Source: Pseudoalteromonas rubra (lineage in GTDB: Bacteria > Pseudomonadota > Gammaproteobacteria > Enterobacterales > Alteromonadaceae). Taken from it: a stretch of DNA of 64,000 bases. Below, piece by piece: positions 15,409 through 24,986 of this stretch. The position numbers and the translations under genes are program-made. The notes under the pieces are model-generated. The model searched no databases, was not told the origin of the DNA, and saw nothing but the letters and a program-made list of their open reading frames with translations. Positions within the stretch are counted from its first letter, which is position 1. Each line of letters opens with the position of its first letter. The stretch spans positions 1 to 64,000 of the forward strand of contig NZ_PNCI01000042.1 of the NCBI RefSeq assembly GCF_005887095.1. The letters are read 5' to 3'.

Positions 15409-16623
15409 ATGCCGGAGCAATTTTCATTGTCGACGCAGCAGCGCGACACTATCCACACCATTCTGTCCATTATGGCTGACAAGGTCAGCGCACATATCCG
15501 TGACACGGATATACCTCATGGCCTGCTAAGCGGCTTAGCAGGTCAGCTACTGTTTTTGTATAAAACGTATGAGTATGACGCTAGCCTGGTTGACGAAAAC
15601 CTGTTTGCTCAAAAATTAGAAGAACTGCAAGAAGGCCTGGACCAACAAAGTTTTGAATTAAGTAATGGCCTGGCGGGGCAAGCATGGTTGCTTGAGTATC
15701 TGAACCAGGCTGACCCAGAAAACTACGACCCTGAACTACTTGAGGAAATTGACGAACTATTTCGTCAGTCTCTGGATCATCAGCCCTGGCGTGGCGAAAT
15801 TGAAATGGTGCTGGGGCTATCCGGGTTTGCACCGTATGCGGCCCGTCGCGGTAAACAGTCTGACCAAACTGCTCTGTATGAAGTGATTGTAAATGGGTTA
15901 GAAAGCACCGCGACCCACTTCGACAACGGCCATATTGCCTGGTCTCAGCCTGAAGAGTCGGTCTACCGTTTTAATAAAGATGAGCCCAAAGAGCCTGAGT
16001 ATAACCTGGGCCTCGCGCATGGCGTGCCCGGTATTATTGCCGCGCTATTGCCTGCGGTTCATATTCCAGCCCTGAAGGAGCGTGTGACCAAGCTGTTGCT
16101 GGGTGGCTGCGACTGGTTGCTGGAACAGCAGAGTCCGGACAGCAGCTCACATTCCTGTTTTGGTTCATGTGCGGGTGGCGAACATCAGTCGCGCTTGGGG
16201 TGGTGTTATGGCGACCTGACCATCGCAATGACATTGGCACGGGTTGGTCAGGCTCTGGACCGCCCAAGCTATGTAGAGCGGGCGCTGGAGGTTGGCCTGC
16301 GTGCCGCCGAGCGTGATGAAAAATCTGGCCATATTACCGACGCCGGTGTTTGCCATGGCTACTATGGTATGGCACTGATTTATCAAATTCTGAACCAGTT
16401 AATGCCTCATCCTCGTTTTGCACAGGCGATGCAGTATTGGGTTGATTACTCATTGCAACAGTATGCAGAGCGTGGTGAAGAGTCTCTCTACTCCTTCAAT
16501 GGCATAGACAAAGCATATCATGAGGACTTTGGTTTCCTGATGGGGTATGCGGGTATTGGTATGGTTCTGACTTCTCTGTTTGATGATGATACTGGCTGGG
16601 TTGATTGTTTGTTAATGGCATAG
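15409..16623 (+). CDS. lanC: LanC-like lanthipeptide cyclase
   Basis: 404 residues from the ATG at 15409, chosen because TTAAGGA is spaced 5 nt from it; an ATG at 15403 and an open frame from 15385 exist. LanC enzymes add Cys thiols to dehydrated Ser/Thr to make thioether rings. The zinc ligands are present: Cys266 in GWCYGD and Cys315-His316 in VCHGYYG. The family GLAHGVPG motif is at about 201-208. It ends 10 bp before lanB, hence in the same operon. Confidence 0.94.
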   Translation: MPEQFSLSTQQRDTIHTILSIMADKVSAHIRDTDIPHGLLSGLAGQLLFLYKTYEYDASLVDENLFAQKLEELQEGLDQQSFELSNGLAGQAWLLEYLNQADPENYDPELLEEIDELFRQSLDHQPWRGEIEMVLGLSGFAPYAARRGKQSDQTALYEVIVNGLESTATHFDNGHIAWSQPEESVYRFNKDEPKEPEYNLGLAHGVPGIIAALLPAVHIPALKERVTKLLLGGCDWLLEQQSPDSSSHSCFGSCAGGEHQSRLGWCYGDLTIAMTLARVGQALDRPSYVERALEVGLRAAERDEKSGHITDAGVCHGYYGMALIYQILNQLMPHPRFAQAMQYWVDYSLQQYAERGEESLYSFNGIDKAYHEDFGFLMGYAGIGMVLTSLFDDDTGWVDCLLMA

Positions 16624-16633
16624 GGAGTAGGTG

Positions 16634-19600
16634 ATGTCTAAACAACTAAAAAATGAAGATTTTTTTGTAATTCGTACGCCCCGTCTGGGGCTGGAGCAGC
16701 TGGCTCAGTTTGGCGAAGATAATGCCGACACCAATGTGCTGCTGGCCGCCTGGCTCGCAACGCCGGGCGTTGAAGAGGCAATTTACCTTGCCAGTCCGTC
16801 ACTACTTGAACGGATAGATCAGTGGCGTACTAAGCCCGAGTCCAAGCAGGGTAAAAAAGTGGCGCATGCCCTGATTAAATATATGGTACGTATGTGCTCT
16901 CGGCCGACGCCATTTGGCCTGTTTTCAGGGATCCATCAGGGGAGCATCACAGACCACACTGAGCTGACCGTCGCGGATCTCGCTGAAGACAACCGCAAAA
17001 CTCGCCTCGATATGTTCTATCTGAATGCACTGAAAGAACACTTTATTAAACATGCTTCCCGTTCAGATACACTGACCTACAAACCGAATACCTCGCATTA
17101 CTTTATCGCCGAGCAGTGTCGATATATCGAGACATATTTATCAGAAGAGACCATGCAGTATCGTCTGAGTGCGGTAGAAAGTGACGAGTATTTCCGTTTT
17201 GTGCTGGAAGCCGCACGTGATGGCAGGAGTTTCAATGCTCTGGTAGCGCAATTCAGTGAGCAGTATGCTGAAGCCGAACAAGAAGAAGTGGAAGCCTATA
17301 TTCAGGACCTGATTGACGAAGGTGTGTTGCTGGCAGATATCCCATTGCCACTGACCGGCGAGTCACCGGATCGTGCCTTACTGAAGTCAATCACTGCCAT
17401 TAATGAGCTGGATACGGCTGATAAACTGGCGACGGCATTGGCGCAGATAGACACCCTGGATAGCCAAAAAACCGGTGAAATTAAACCTTACAAACAGCTG
17501 CTGGAGCACCTGCAAAGCCTGCCGGTGAAGGTGCAGGAGAACAAGCTGTTCCAGAGCGACATTTATCGCCAGTTTAATGACTGTCAGTTGTCAGGACAGG
17601 AAGTTTTGCGTCTGCAAAAGCAACTGGAGCTGATTGCTGGTTTGAGTGTGTCGGAGCAGGGCAGTTCACTAAGCCAGTTTATGACCAAGTTCAATGCGCG
17701 TTTTGAGGGGCAATTTGTACCGCTCGATAAAATTTTGGACGATGAATCTGGCATTGGCATTTCGACAGAAACCGGCTACGAGGCACCTCTGGTTGCGGGT
17801 CTAAACCTTGCACGCAGTGGTAGCAGCCAACAGACTGTGCCCGAAATCAGCGTACTGGATGGCCTTGTTGAGGATGCACTGAGTCAGCCCCAAAACCGTG
17901 CAAAAGACTGTGTTGTGCTGCGTGGTAAAGAGCTGAAGCAAAAAATTACCAACAAAGAAGCCGTTGCTAAGTTCCCATTCTCCTTTGCAACTATGGTCAG
18001 CCTGTATCAGGATAACCGCGGCAATCCGGTTTATAAGTTCAATGGCTGTTATGGTCCGTCTGCTGCAAATCTGCTGGGCCGTTTTTGTCATCTGGATGAC
18101 GGGCTTAAGGACAATGTGGTGGCGCATCTGGCGTCTGAACAGGCACACAGCGACGACGTCATTTTTGCTGAAGTCGTCCACATGCCTGAGGGACGTCCGG
18201 GAAATGTGATTGCACGCCCACATCTGCGTCAATACGAAATTGTCTTCCTGGCCGACAGCGCGCTGGATGATGAGTATCAGATCCCACTGAGCGATCTGTA
18301 TGTCTGGGTTGAACGGCAAAAAGTAAAACTGTGGAGCAAGCGGCTCAACAAACAAGTGGTGCCGCGCTTGTCCAGCGCCCACAACTACTCCGCACGTAGC
18401 CTGAGTGCCTACAAATTCTTATGCATGTTGCAACATCAGGATGGCAGACCACCGCAGTTTAAGCTGCCAAGTAGTCTGGAGCGTGCGACCTTTATACCGC
18501 GTCTGATGTTGGATAACCTGATCCTGAATGAAAAAACCTGGCGCATTGACCGGACAGAGCTAGAAGCCATCAGTAAAAAAGGTCAGTTTGATCGTACTAA
18601 ACTGGATGCGCTACTTGAAACTTATCATCTCGACCCGCAGGTCAGTTTTGCTATGGCAGATAACGTGCTTCAGCTGGACCTGCGTAACCCGGACATGTTT
18701 GCAATTTTACTTGCCGAAACCAAAGGTCATCGCCGGGTCGAACTCAAAGAAGTACTCAGCAATCATTACCCGTCCCGGGTGGTGGATGCACAGGGTAACC
18801 ACTACAGCAACGAAGTGATTATTCCATTCATCAATGAGCATGCGAATGTACACCGTCATTTCAGCGATGATCCTTTGGGTAACATCACGGCTGCGCCATT
18901 AAAGCGCCGTTTCAGCGCCGGTTCGGAATGGCTGAGTCTGAAGATTTACTCAGGTAACTCACTGGTCGAGCAACTGCTGACAGAAGAGTTGCTGCCATTG
19001 ATTGAGCAAAATGGTGAACTATACGACAAGTGGTTCTTCATTCGTTATGGCGATCCAGACTGGCACCTGCGTCTGCGCTTCCACGGCGACCCAGGACTGT
19101 TATGCGGTCAGCTCTTGCCAAAATTGAATGCGCTACTCGACCCGAAAGTGGAAAGTGGTGAGCTTCACAAAGTCGAACTGATGACCTATGAGCGTGAGGT
19201 TGAACGCTATGGTGGCCCTGAGTCGATGGCACTGGTTGAATCACTGTTTATGTACGACAGTGTGCTCATTACAAAAACCTGTGCGCTGGTGGACGAGTAC
19301 GGTGAAGACGTGCGCTGGCGTATGGCCCTGGCTCAGACCCATAAATTGCTGGATCTGTTTGAATACGATGATGCTACTCGCTTTACACTGGTCAGCCAGT
19401 TACGTGATGGATTTGGCAGAGAGTTTAATGAAACCAGTGTCTTGCGTAAGCAGTTAGGAAACCGGTATCGGGACTATGAAGCCCAACTGGACAAGGATTT
19501 TGCGCTATTGACCGAACAAGCCGATGTGCAAGCCGATGAAGCGCAGCAAGCGCTGTTTGAGATCTTGTCACAATGGTATCTGGCGGCTGAGCCTGTGGTT

Positions 19601-19780
19601 GGGGTTCTCAACCGTATGATCGATGAGGGTAAACTCAACTGTACCAAAGATACGCTGATGGGCTCTTTGTTGCATATGCACAATAACCGTATGTTCAAAG
19701 CCTATGGCCGCGAGCAGGAGCTGGTTATTCACGATATGCTCCGTCGTAAGTACTTCTCGGCGGATAAAAAGGCCAGCTAA
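16634..19780 (+). CDS. lanB: full-length class I lanthipeptide dehydratase LanB
   Basis: 1048 residues, the length of complete NisB-like enzymes with both halves. The N-terminal ~750 residues transfer Glu from glutamyl-tRNA to Ser/Thr (SRPTPFGLFSGIHQG motif near residue 90), and the C-terminal SpaB_C domain from about 760 (WLSLKIYSG, DKWFFIRYGDPDWHLRLRF trimmed to its ends) eliminates it to dehydroamino acids. AGGGAG at 16622 favours the ATG at 16634 over a GTG one codon earlier. With LanC and LanT it forms a complete class I lanthipeptide set, but no precursor lies inside this operon. Confidence 0.95.
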   Translation: MSKQLKNEDFFVIRTPRLGLEQLAQFGEDNADTNVLLAAWLATPGVEEAIYLASPSLLERIDQWRTKPESKQGKKVAHALIKYMVRMCSRPTPFGLFSGIHQGSITDHTELTVADLAEDNRKTRLDMFYLNALKEHFIKHASRSDTLTYKPNTSHYFIAEQCRYIETYLSEETMQYRLSAVESDEYFRFVLEAARDGRSFNALVAQFSEQYAEAEQEEVEAYIQDLIDEGVLLADIPLPLTGESPDRALLKSITAINELDTADKLATALAQIDTLDSQKTGEIKPYKQLLEHLQSLPVKVQENKLFQSDIYRQFNDCQLSGQEVLRLQKQLELIAGLSVSEQGSSLSQFMTKFNARFEGQFVPLDKILDDESGIGISTETGYEAPLVAGLNLARSGSSQQTVPEISVLDGLVEDALSQPQNRAKDCVVLRGKELKQKITNKEAVAKFPFSFATMVSLYQDNRGNPVYKFNGCYGPSAANLLGRFCHLDDGLKDNVVAHLASEQAHSDDVIFAEVVHMPEGRPGNVIARPHLRQYEIVFLADSALDDEYQIPLSDLYVWVERQKVKLWSKRLNKQVVPRLSSAHNYSARSLSAYKFLCMLQHQDGRPPQFKLPSSLERATFIPRLMLDNLILNEKTWRIDRTELEAISKKGQFDRTKLDALLETYHLDPQVSFAMADNVLQLDLRNPDMFAILLAETKGHRRVELKEVLSNHYPSRVVDAQGNHYSNEVIIPFINEHANVHRHFSDDPLGNITAAPLKRRFSAGSEWLSLKIYSGNSLVEQLLTEELLPLIEQNGELYDKWFFIRYGDPDWHLRLRFHGDPGLLCGQLLPKLNALLDPKVESGELHKVELMTYEREVERYGGPESMALVESLFMYDSVLITKTCALVDEYGEDVRWRMALAQTHKLLDLFEYDDATRFTLVSQLRDGFGREFNETSVLRKQLGNRYRDYEAQLDKDFALLTEQADVQADEAQQALFEILSQWYLAAEPVVGVLNRMIDEGKLNCTKDTLMGSLLHMHNNRMFKAYGREQELVIHDMLRRKYFSADKKAS

Positions 19781-19793
19781 GTGATTGAGCAGC

Positions 19794-19820
19794 AAAAAGC
19801 GCACCACAGGTGCGCTTTTT
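19794..19820 (+). terminator. rho-independent terminator of the lan operon
   Basis: AAAAAGCGCACC and GGTGCGCTTTTT pair perfectly around a 3-nt loop. Confidence 0.94.
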
Positions 19821-19876
19821 GTGTTTGTGAGGCTTATTGACTACCCTTGAGTAAAAACAAAATAAAGGATGGTGTT

Positions 19877-20419
19877 ATGACCCGAACAGTAACGCTCTGG
19901 CTTAGTTTACTGATGTTGCTTGTGTGGCATGTTCAGGTGCTGGCAGATGACAAAAAACCTGTGCAGCTTGCCGAGGAGCTTGCCGTATTTCAACCCTTTT
20001 TGGGCACGTGGCAGGCGGATTTTGCTGTCCCCGCTGGCAAACCGGCCATGCGGGATATCAGTCGCTGGGAGCGTGCGCTCAATGGCACCGCAGTGCGCAC
20101 TTTGCATTCTATCAATGCCGGTATGTATGGCGGAGAGTCGCTGATTTTCTGGGATAAGAGCAAAAATGCGGTGGTTTTTTACTACTTCACCACAGCTGGA
20201 TTTTATACCCAGGGCACCATAGAAGTCCTCAGTCCCACCGAGTTTGTCGCTTTTGAGGACGTAACCGGCAATAAAGATGGGATCACTCAGGTGAAATCCA
20301 CCAGTCGCTTTAAGGACGGTCGCTTTACGGTATCGACCCAGTACCTGAAGCAAGGCAAATGGACAGAGCCGGAGCAGCGCACTTATGTGCGCAGTAATGA
20401 AACGGTACAGTTTAAATAA
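19877..20419 (+). CDS. secreted lipocalin-like beta-barrel protein (DUF1579-type)
   Basis: 180 residues. The ATG at 19877 follows AAAGGATGG and opens a clear signal peptide (WLSLLMLLVWHVQVLADD), so the product is periplasmic. The rest is beta-rich with F-x-G-T-W (FLGTWQADF), a hallmark at the start of lipocalin/nitrobindin-like barrels. Ligand unknown. It is followed 41 bp later by an AraC-type regulator on the same strand, possibly its controller. Confidence 0.62.
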   Translation: MTRTVTLWLSLLMLLVWHVQVLADDKKPVQLAEELAVFQPFLGTWQADFAVPAGKPAMRDISRWERALNGTAVRTLHSINAGMYGGESLIFWDKSKNAVVFYYFTTAGFYTQGTIEVLSPTEFVAFEDVTGNKDGITQVKSTSRFKDGRFTVSTQYLKQGKWTEPEQRTYVRSNETVQFK

Positions 20420-20460
20420 CCGGTGCAGCTAACCATAATAACAATAATAAAGAGTTAAAC

Positions 20461-21507
20461 GTGTTCACCTCGCTCAGTATTTCAGGGCTGACTGTATTTC
20501 AGCTGATCTTCGCCTGGCAGATGTGTTTTGCCGCGATACTTGTGTGGCAAAATCCACACAGCCGCTGCCTGGTGCTATTTTTTGTCTTTCAGACCTTGCT
20601 CAGCCTCGCCAACGTGCTTGAAAGTGCTGGCTTTACGCTGGCTGGATATGTGATTACACCGGCTTTTACTGTGGCCATGGGGCCGGTCTGGTATTTGAGT
20701 GTCTGCAATCTGGTTGGCGCATCAGAAGGCGGCTTAAAGTCTGCTCGCCATTTGCTGTTACCCCTGGTGTCACTGGGTCTGACCCACTATGTCCAGCCCC
20801 TTATTGCGCTGGGCAGCGTCATGCTGCTGGGCTACCTGGTGGCGTCTTTAAAGCTGCTGCGTCATTATCGCGATACGGTGTATCAGGTCCATGCTGATGC
20901 ATCTACAATGGATCTGACCTGGCTGACCAGACTGCTCGGCGTGTATGCAGTGCTGAGTGTCACGGATTTTGTACGCATGAACGTGCAGCCCATCACGCCA
21001 ATGCCCTGGAAAGCCTACTGGTATTTAGCTCATGAAGTGGGCTTCTTTAGTATTTTGTCTGTATTGCTGATTGGGGTAATTAAGCAGCCGCTGTTATTCA
21101 ATCGCCTGGCCCAGTATCAAACGCTCAGTCAGCGTGATGACACTGCACAGGACACGCAGCTGGCGCAGTCGATATTTGCATCGGTGGATGCGCAGGTTCG
21201 GGAGCTGGGACTGTTTTGTCAGCCACGACTGAGTATTCAGCATATTGCAGATCAGCTGTCACTGGGTGTGAAGCAGGTTTCATGGGCCATTAACTCGGTG
21301 TCTGGAAATAACTTCTCTAATTATATCAATGAAGTAAGGCTCGAGCAGATTGAAAAGCAATTGGCTGATCCGGCCTATGCCGGGGTGTCGGTGCTCGATA
21401 TTGCGATGAACAATGGGTTTAATGCCAAGTCGACCTTCAATCAGGCCTTTAAAGCCCGTACGGGCATAACGCCGACACGTTTTCGACATGATGCGCTGAA
21501 AAACTAA
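20461..21507 (+). CDS. membrane-anchored AraC-family regulator
   Basis: 348 residues from a GTG start. The N-terminal ~210 residues carry about six or seven hydrophobic spans; the C-terminal ~100 are an AraC HTH pair (LSIQHIADQLSLGVKQVSWA and SVLDIAMNNGFNAKSTFNQA). This sensor-plus-HTH layout is frequent in Pseudoalteromonas and Shewanella. It is a paralogue of the regulator at 25475. Its target may be the neighbouring S41 peptidase gene. Confidence 0.88.
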   Translation: MFTSLSISGLTVFQLIFAWQMCFAAILVWQNPHSRCLVLFFVFQTLLSLANVLESAGFTLAGYVITPAFTVAMGPVWYLSVCNLVGASEGGLKSARHLLLPLVSLGLTHYVQPLIALGSVMLLGYLVASLKLLRHYRDTVYQVHADASTMDLTWLTRLLGVYAVLSVTDFVRMNVQPITPMPWKAYWYLAHEVGFFSILSVLLIGVIKQPLLFNRLAQYQTLSQRDDTAQDTQLAQSIFASVDAQVRELGLFCQPRLSIQHIADQLSLGVKQVSWAINSVSGNNFSNYINEVRLEQIEKQLADPAYAGVSVLDIAMNNGFNAKSTFNQAFKARTGITPTRFRHDALKN

Positions 21508-21517
21508 CCAAATCCCC

Positions 21518-21557
21518 CTTTTATTCGTTCAGGATCCGGATCCCGGACGAATAAAAG
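21518..21557. promoter_or_regulatory. long perfect hairpin between AraC and S41 genes
   Basis: An 11-bp perfect stem CTTTTATTCGT/ACGAATAAAAG encloses a second palindrome GGATCCGGATCC. It lies 45 bp before the S41 peptidase gene. No T run follows, so it is more likely an operator or RNA structure than a standard terminator, although termination of the AraC gene is possible. Confidence 0.6.
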
Positions 21558-21601
21558 TAGTATATTCAATACATTGGTTCTTAACTTAAGAGGAGAACCA
21601 A

Positions 21602-23368
21602 ATGTATAAAGCCGTTTTTGGACTACTCGGACTCATTATTTTGAGCTGTCAGCAGTCACATGCAACCCCGTCTCGAGGTACACCCGGGCATCATAACAAT
21701 GCATATCAAATTATAGTGTTACCTAATCAGGTGCGCGATCCACTGGGCTATTACCACAGCAAAGAGCTGCTGTTCACCCTGGTTGAACGTGAAGACTGGC
21801 CTGCGGTGGTCAAACTGGCCACCGAGCTGACCAGAAGCTATCAAAACGATGGGGTTACCTGGTATCTGCTGAGCCTGGGGTACCGTCAGCAACAACAGTG
21901 GCGGGCAGCCATTGCCCCCCTAAAACGGGCTTTGCGGTTGGGCGTGCGGTTAAAACGTTTGCCGAAATGGCATGACAACCCCAACGACATGATGGTGACC
22001 TTAGCTGAGTTGTATGGTGCGCTCAAAGATAAGCGCAATGCCATGTTGTGGCTGGAGCGGGCACTCGAGGCACGCTGGGACGATAAACCGGCACTGACAG
22101 GCCGCAGTCTGTTTAGCCGCAAGCCGAATCCGCACTTTGTCGCGTTTGCACAGGATACCGATTTTCGTCGGCTAGTGGGCGCAGAGCCTGGTGCTGAGTT
22201 CGACAGAGATGCACGCTGGCGTCATGATCTGCATTATCTGGCTGAAGAGATCAGGCGTTTACATGTGTCGGCCTTTCACCGCATGAGTGAACCGGACTTT
22301 GAGCGCAAGGTCGCGCAGATTGATAAGCACATTCCCGCTTTGAGTGACCAGCAGGTCGTGTTTGAGCTGATGCAGCTGCTCGGCATGCTGGAAAATGGCC
22401 ACAACTTCATTATTCCGGCCTGGGGGAAGGCGGGCAACACTCAGCAGTTACCCGTGCAGTTTTATCTGTTTGAAGAAGGGCTATTTATTGTGGCGGCCGA
22501 CTCAGACTATCAACACCTCGTTGGCAAGCAGGTTTTGAAGATAGGCAATACCCCGGCATTACAGGCACTGGAAAAAACCGGGGAGGTTAACCCGCGCGAT
22601 AATAATATGCAGCAAGCGTGGCTGGGGCCTTACTATTTGAGCCTGACTCAGGTATTGCAGGGGCTTGGGGTGGTTGAAGACGCAAGCAAAGTCACGCTGA
22701 CGGTCCGTGGAGAGGCCCTGCAAACGCAACAGCTGACGCTGACGCCGCGCGCTATGCAGTTTAATGGCTTTCCAAAGTTGCCACGCCAGCACTCACAGTC
22801 AGAGCCTTACTGGTCCAAATTGCTGCCTGAACATAAGGCACTCTATGTGAACTTTAATGCCGTACGTGAGCGCAAGGATGTGTCGCTGGATGCTTTTAAT
22901 CAGCAGCTGCGTGATACTCTGCTGGCCGGGCAGGCGGAGCACTTTATTTTGGACCTGCGTGATAACAGCGGCGGAAATGGCTTTTTGTTGCCCAGTACCA
23001 TTGCCACCGCAGTGTTATTTGAGGCTCTGGTACCTAAGGGTAAGCTGATCATCCTGGTTGGGCGCAATACCTTCTCAGCCGGTCACGACCTGCTGGTGAG
23101 GATCAGTAAGCTGACCAGCCCTGTACTGGTCGGCGAGCCTTCGGGGACCCGACCTAATGCTATCGGCGAGGCGGGCTGGTTCACCTTGCCCTTCAGTGGC
23201 CAGATTGGGGTGATCTCATCCCAGTTTCATCAGCAGGGCGCAGCAGAAGACAGCCGGGTGTGGCTGGCGCCGGACCTGCCGGTTGCCCTGACGGCAAAGG
23301 ATTACTTTGCTAATAAAGATGCAGTGCTGGATGCGGCGCTGACCTTAGTGTCGGGTAAATCACGCTGA
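21602..23368 (+). CDS. S41-family peptidase-like lipoprotein with TPR region
   Basis: 588 residues. The N-terminus ends in a lipobox-like LIILSC, so it is probably a lipoprotein. Residues ~55-150 look like TPR helices (YRQQQQWRAAIAPLKRAL). The C-terminal half is an S41/tail-specific-protease fold with the nucleophile motif NTFSAGHD near residue 490 and LDLRDNSGGNG upstream. GAGGAGAACC is the ribosome site. Its last 67 bp overlap the end of the convergent gene at 23302. The physiological substrate is unknown. Confidence 0.82.
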   Translation: MYKAVFGLLGLIILSCQQSHATPSRGTPGHHNNAYQIIVLPNQVRDPLGYYHSKELLFTLVEREDWPAVVKLATELTRSYQNDGVTWYLLSLGYRQQQQWRAAIAPLKRALRLGVRLKRLPKWHDNPNDMMVTLAELYGALKDKRNAMLWLERALEARWDDKPALTGRSLFSRKPNPHFVAFAQDTDFRRLVGAEPGAEFDRDARWRHDLHYLAEEIRRLHVSAFHRMSEPDFERKVAQIDKHIPALSDQQVVFELMQLLGMLENGHNFIIPAWGKAGNTQQLPVQFYLFEEGLFIVAADSDYQHLVGKQVLKIGNTPALQALEKTGEVNPRDNNMQQAWLGPYYLSLTQVLQGLGVVEDASKVTLTVRGEALQTQQLTLTPRAMQFNGFPKLPRQHSQSEPYWSKLLPEHKALYVNFNAVRERKDVSLDAFNQQLRDTLLAGQAEHFILDLRDNSGGNGFLLPSTIATAVLFEALVPKGKLIILVGRNTFSAGHDLLVRISKLTSPVLVGEPSGTRPNAIGEAGWFTLPFSGQIGVISSQFHQQGAAEDSRVWLAPDLPVALTAKDYFANKDAVLDAALTLVSGKSR

Positions 23369-24606
23369 TCCTGCTCTGCCAGCTGCACATAAGCATGCGC
23401 TAACTTGAGTGCAGCTTCACCGAAGATCCAAAACGGCTTGGTTTTACTGTTAATGTTCACAGCGACACTGAGCTGGTATTTTGGCACGACAATCAGCATG
23501 CTCTGAGAACCCCGCGATACGCCGCCATGGTGGTAGTAAGTAAATACGGGCTTATCGTTATGCTGGTACTCATGACGACGCCATCCCAGCGCATAGTTTT
23601 GCGGGTTGACCTCGCCATGATTGAGTCGCTGTGGTGTCCAGACTTGCTCGCGTACATCAGCATGCAAATAACGGGTATCCAGATAACCGCTACCGAGTCG
23701 AACCAGATCACTGGGTGTGCTGACAAGACCACCCCCAGCCAGACGATGGCTGAGGTTCACTGGGCGCCAGGGAATATACTGAGCGTCCTGCCCCCGACGA
23801 TTGAAATAAAAGGTGACCAGCTTATTGCCCTGTGACTCTGCGCCACTTTGGTTCATGTCCAGCGGCGTCAGCACATGCTGCTGGAGCAAATCGAGATAGG
23901 GGCGCTGAGCATGCTGCACCAGGACCGCACTCAGCAGCACAGTACCATAGCTGGAGTAATAAAATGCGTCGCCCGGCTTGGCGCGCAGTGGCCCCTCATC
24001 AAACTGCGCAACGGCATCCTGCACCCGCTCAAACTGAGTATTCAGGCTGAGCGAATGATACAGCCCGATCAAGTCCTGATTGCCTTTATAGTGGGGCAAA
24101 CCGGCGCTGTGCGATGCCAGCTGGCGAGGGGTAATATCCCGCCATGCTGGATTGGGCAGTGGTATCAGGCTGTCTTTCAGCGGTGTATCCAAATTAAAGT
24201 TTTGTTCCTGCATGAGTTTTGCCATCAGTGTGGCGGTCACGGCTTTGGAAGTACTGCCAATGCGAAACTGATGCTCGGGTGTGAGCGCGGTTTTGGTTTT
24301 GATGTCGGCATAGCCGAGCGTGCCCTGCCATACGATTTCGCCGTGATGTGCAATGGCTGCGGAAATACCGGGCGCCTTGCTGGTGGCTCTGGTGGTATGG
24401 AGAATGTCACTGGCCCGGGCGTTGAATGCATTGAGCACTGGCGAATGACGCGACTGGTGTGGCAACGGGCCCCCGGGGAGCGGATCTGCGCTGGCCAGTA
24501 CCGGCACTTTTTCCAGGTTGAAGGCATAAAACTGATAGACGGGCCAGCCAAAATAGACCAGCGCGGTGATGAGCAGTAAGATCAGCAGACTGAGCAGGTG
24601 TTTCAT
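23302..24606 (-). CDS. beta-lactamase-family serine hydrolase (class C/PBP4*-like)
   Basis: 434 residues with an N-terminal membrane anchor or signal (residues 1-20). The active site is visible: SxxK at Ser118-Lys121 (GSTSKAVTA), a Tyr-Ser-Ser in place of Tyr-x-Asn (FYYSSYG), and a C-terminal HHGG. This family hydrolyses esters, amides or D-amino peptides; true lactamase action cannot be claimed. The gene runs opposite to and overlaps the S41 peptidase 3' end. Confidence 0.85.
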   Translation of the reverse strand: MKHLLSLLILLLITALVYFGWPVYQFYAFNLEKVPVLASADPLPGGPLPHQSRHSPVLNAFNARASDILHTTRATSKAPGISAAIAHHGEIVWQGTLGYADIKTKTALTPEHQFRIGSTSKAVTATLMAKLMQEQNFNLDTPLKDSLIPLPNPAWRDITPRQLASHSAGLPHYKGNQDLIGLYHSLSLNTQFERVQDAVAQFDEGPLRAKPGDAFYYSSYGTVLLSAVLVQHAQRPYLDLLQQHVLTPLDMNQSGAESQGNKLVTFYFNRRGQDAQYIPWRPVNLSHRLAGGGLVSTPSDLVRLGSGYLDTRYLHADVREQVWTPQRLNHGEVNPQNYALGWRRHEYQHNDKPVFTYYHHGGVSRGSQSMLIVVPKYQLSVAVNINSKTKPFWIFGEAALKLAHAYVQLAEQDQRDLPDTKVSAASSTASLLAK

Positions 24607-24986
24607 TGTCGATCCTTAATTTTCGATAAACTAACTTAACTATCTGAGAATTAAGCTTTTAAATCTTGTCTAAAGTGAAAAATGCTCGCCGATTCTGAAA
24701 AAGAAGCTAAATCAGTGGCTAAATAGGAGGGTCCGTTCAGGCCATGTGTGCGGCAAAACCCCTGTTTTGCAGCGGGTTAATCTTGTCTGAAGCTGGTATG
24801 GCGCAATATTCCTGAGTATGCCTGGATGCAGTTTATCGGTATCGTGCTGTTTGTCGCAGGTTTACTGGCCCTGTTACTTGAGCGTCGCTACGCCCGGGCT
24901 CACTAGGCTGGTCATCCTGTACTGTTCTGGCGGGAAAATACGTGCGTGGCGCGATATACTCAGCATATCTGCAGCAGGAGTGAGTT
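24607..24986. other. spacer with membrane-protein remnant
   Basis: 380 bp without an intact gene. At 24787-24906 (+) an ATG-less frame encodes a hydrophobic tail (WMQFIGIVLFVAGLLALLLE, then RRYARAH and stop) typical of the last span of a membrane protein. It looks like the surviving end of a deleted gene; the family is not identifiable. Confidence 0.45.

Noticed and set aside
17801-18382. 193-codon minus-strand frame
   Set aside because: Antisense shadow within lanB; no protein-like features.
23848-24579. 243-codon plus-strand frame
   Set aside because: It is the antisense shadow of the serine hydrolase at 23302-24606, whose active-site motifs are clear.
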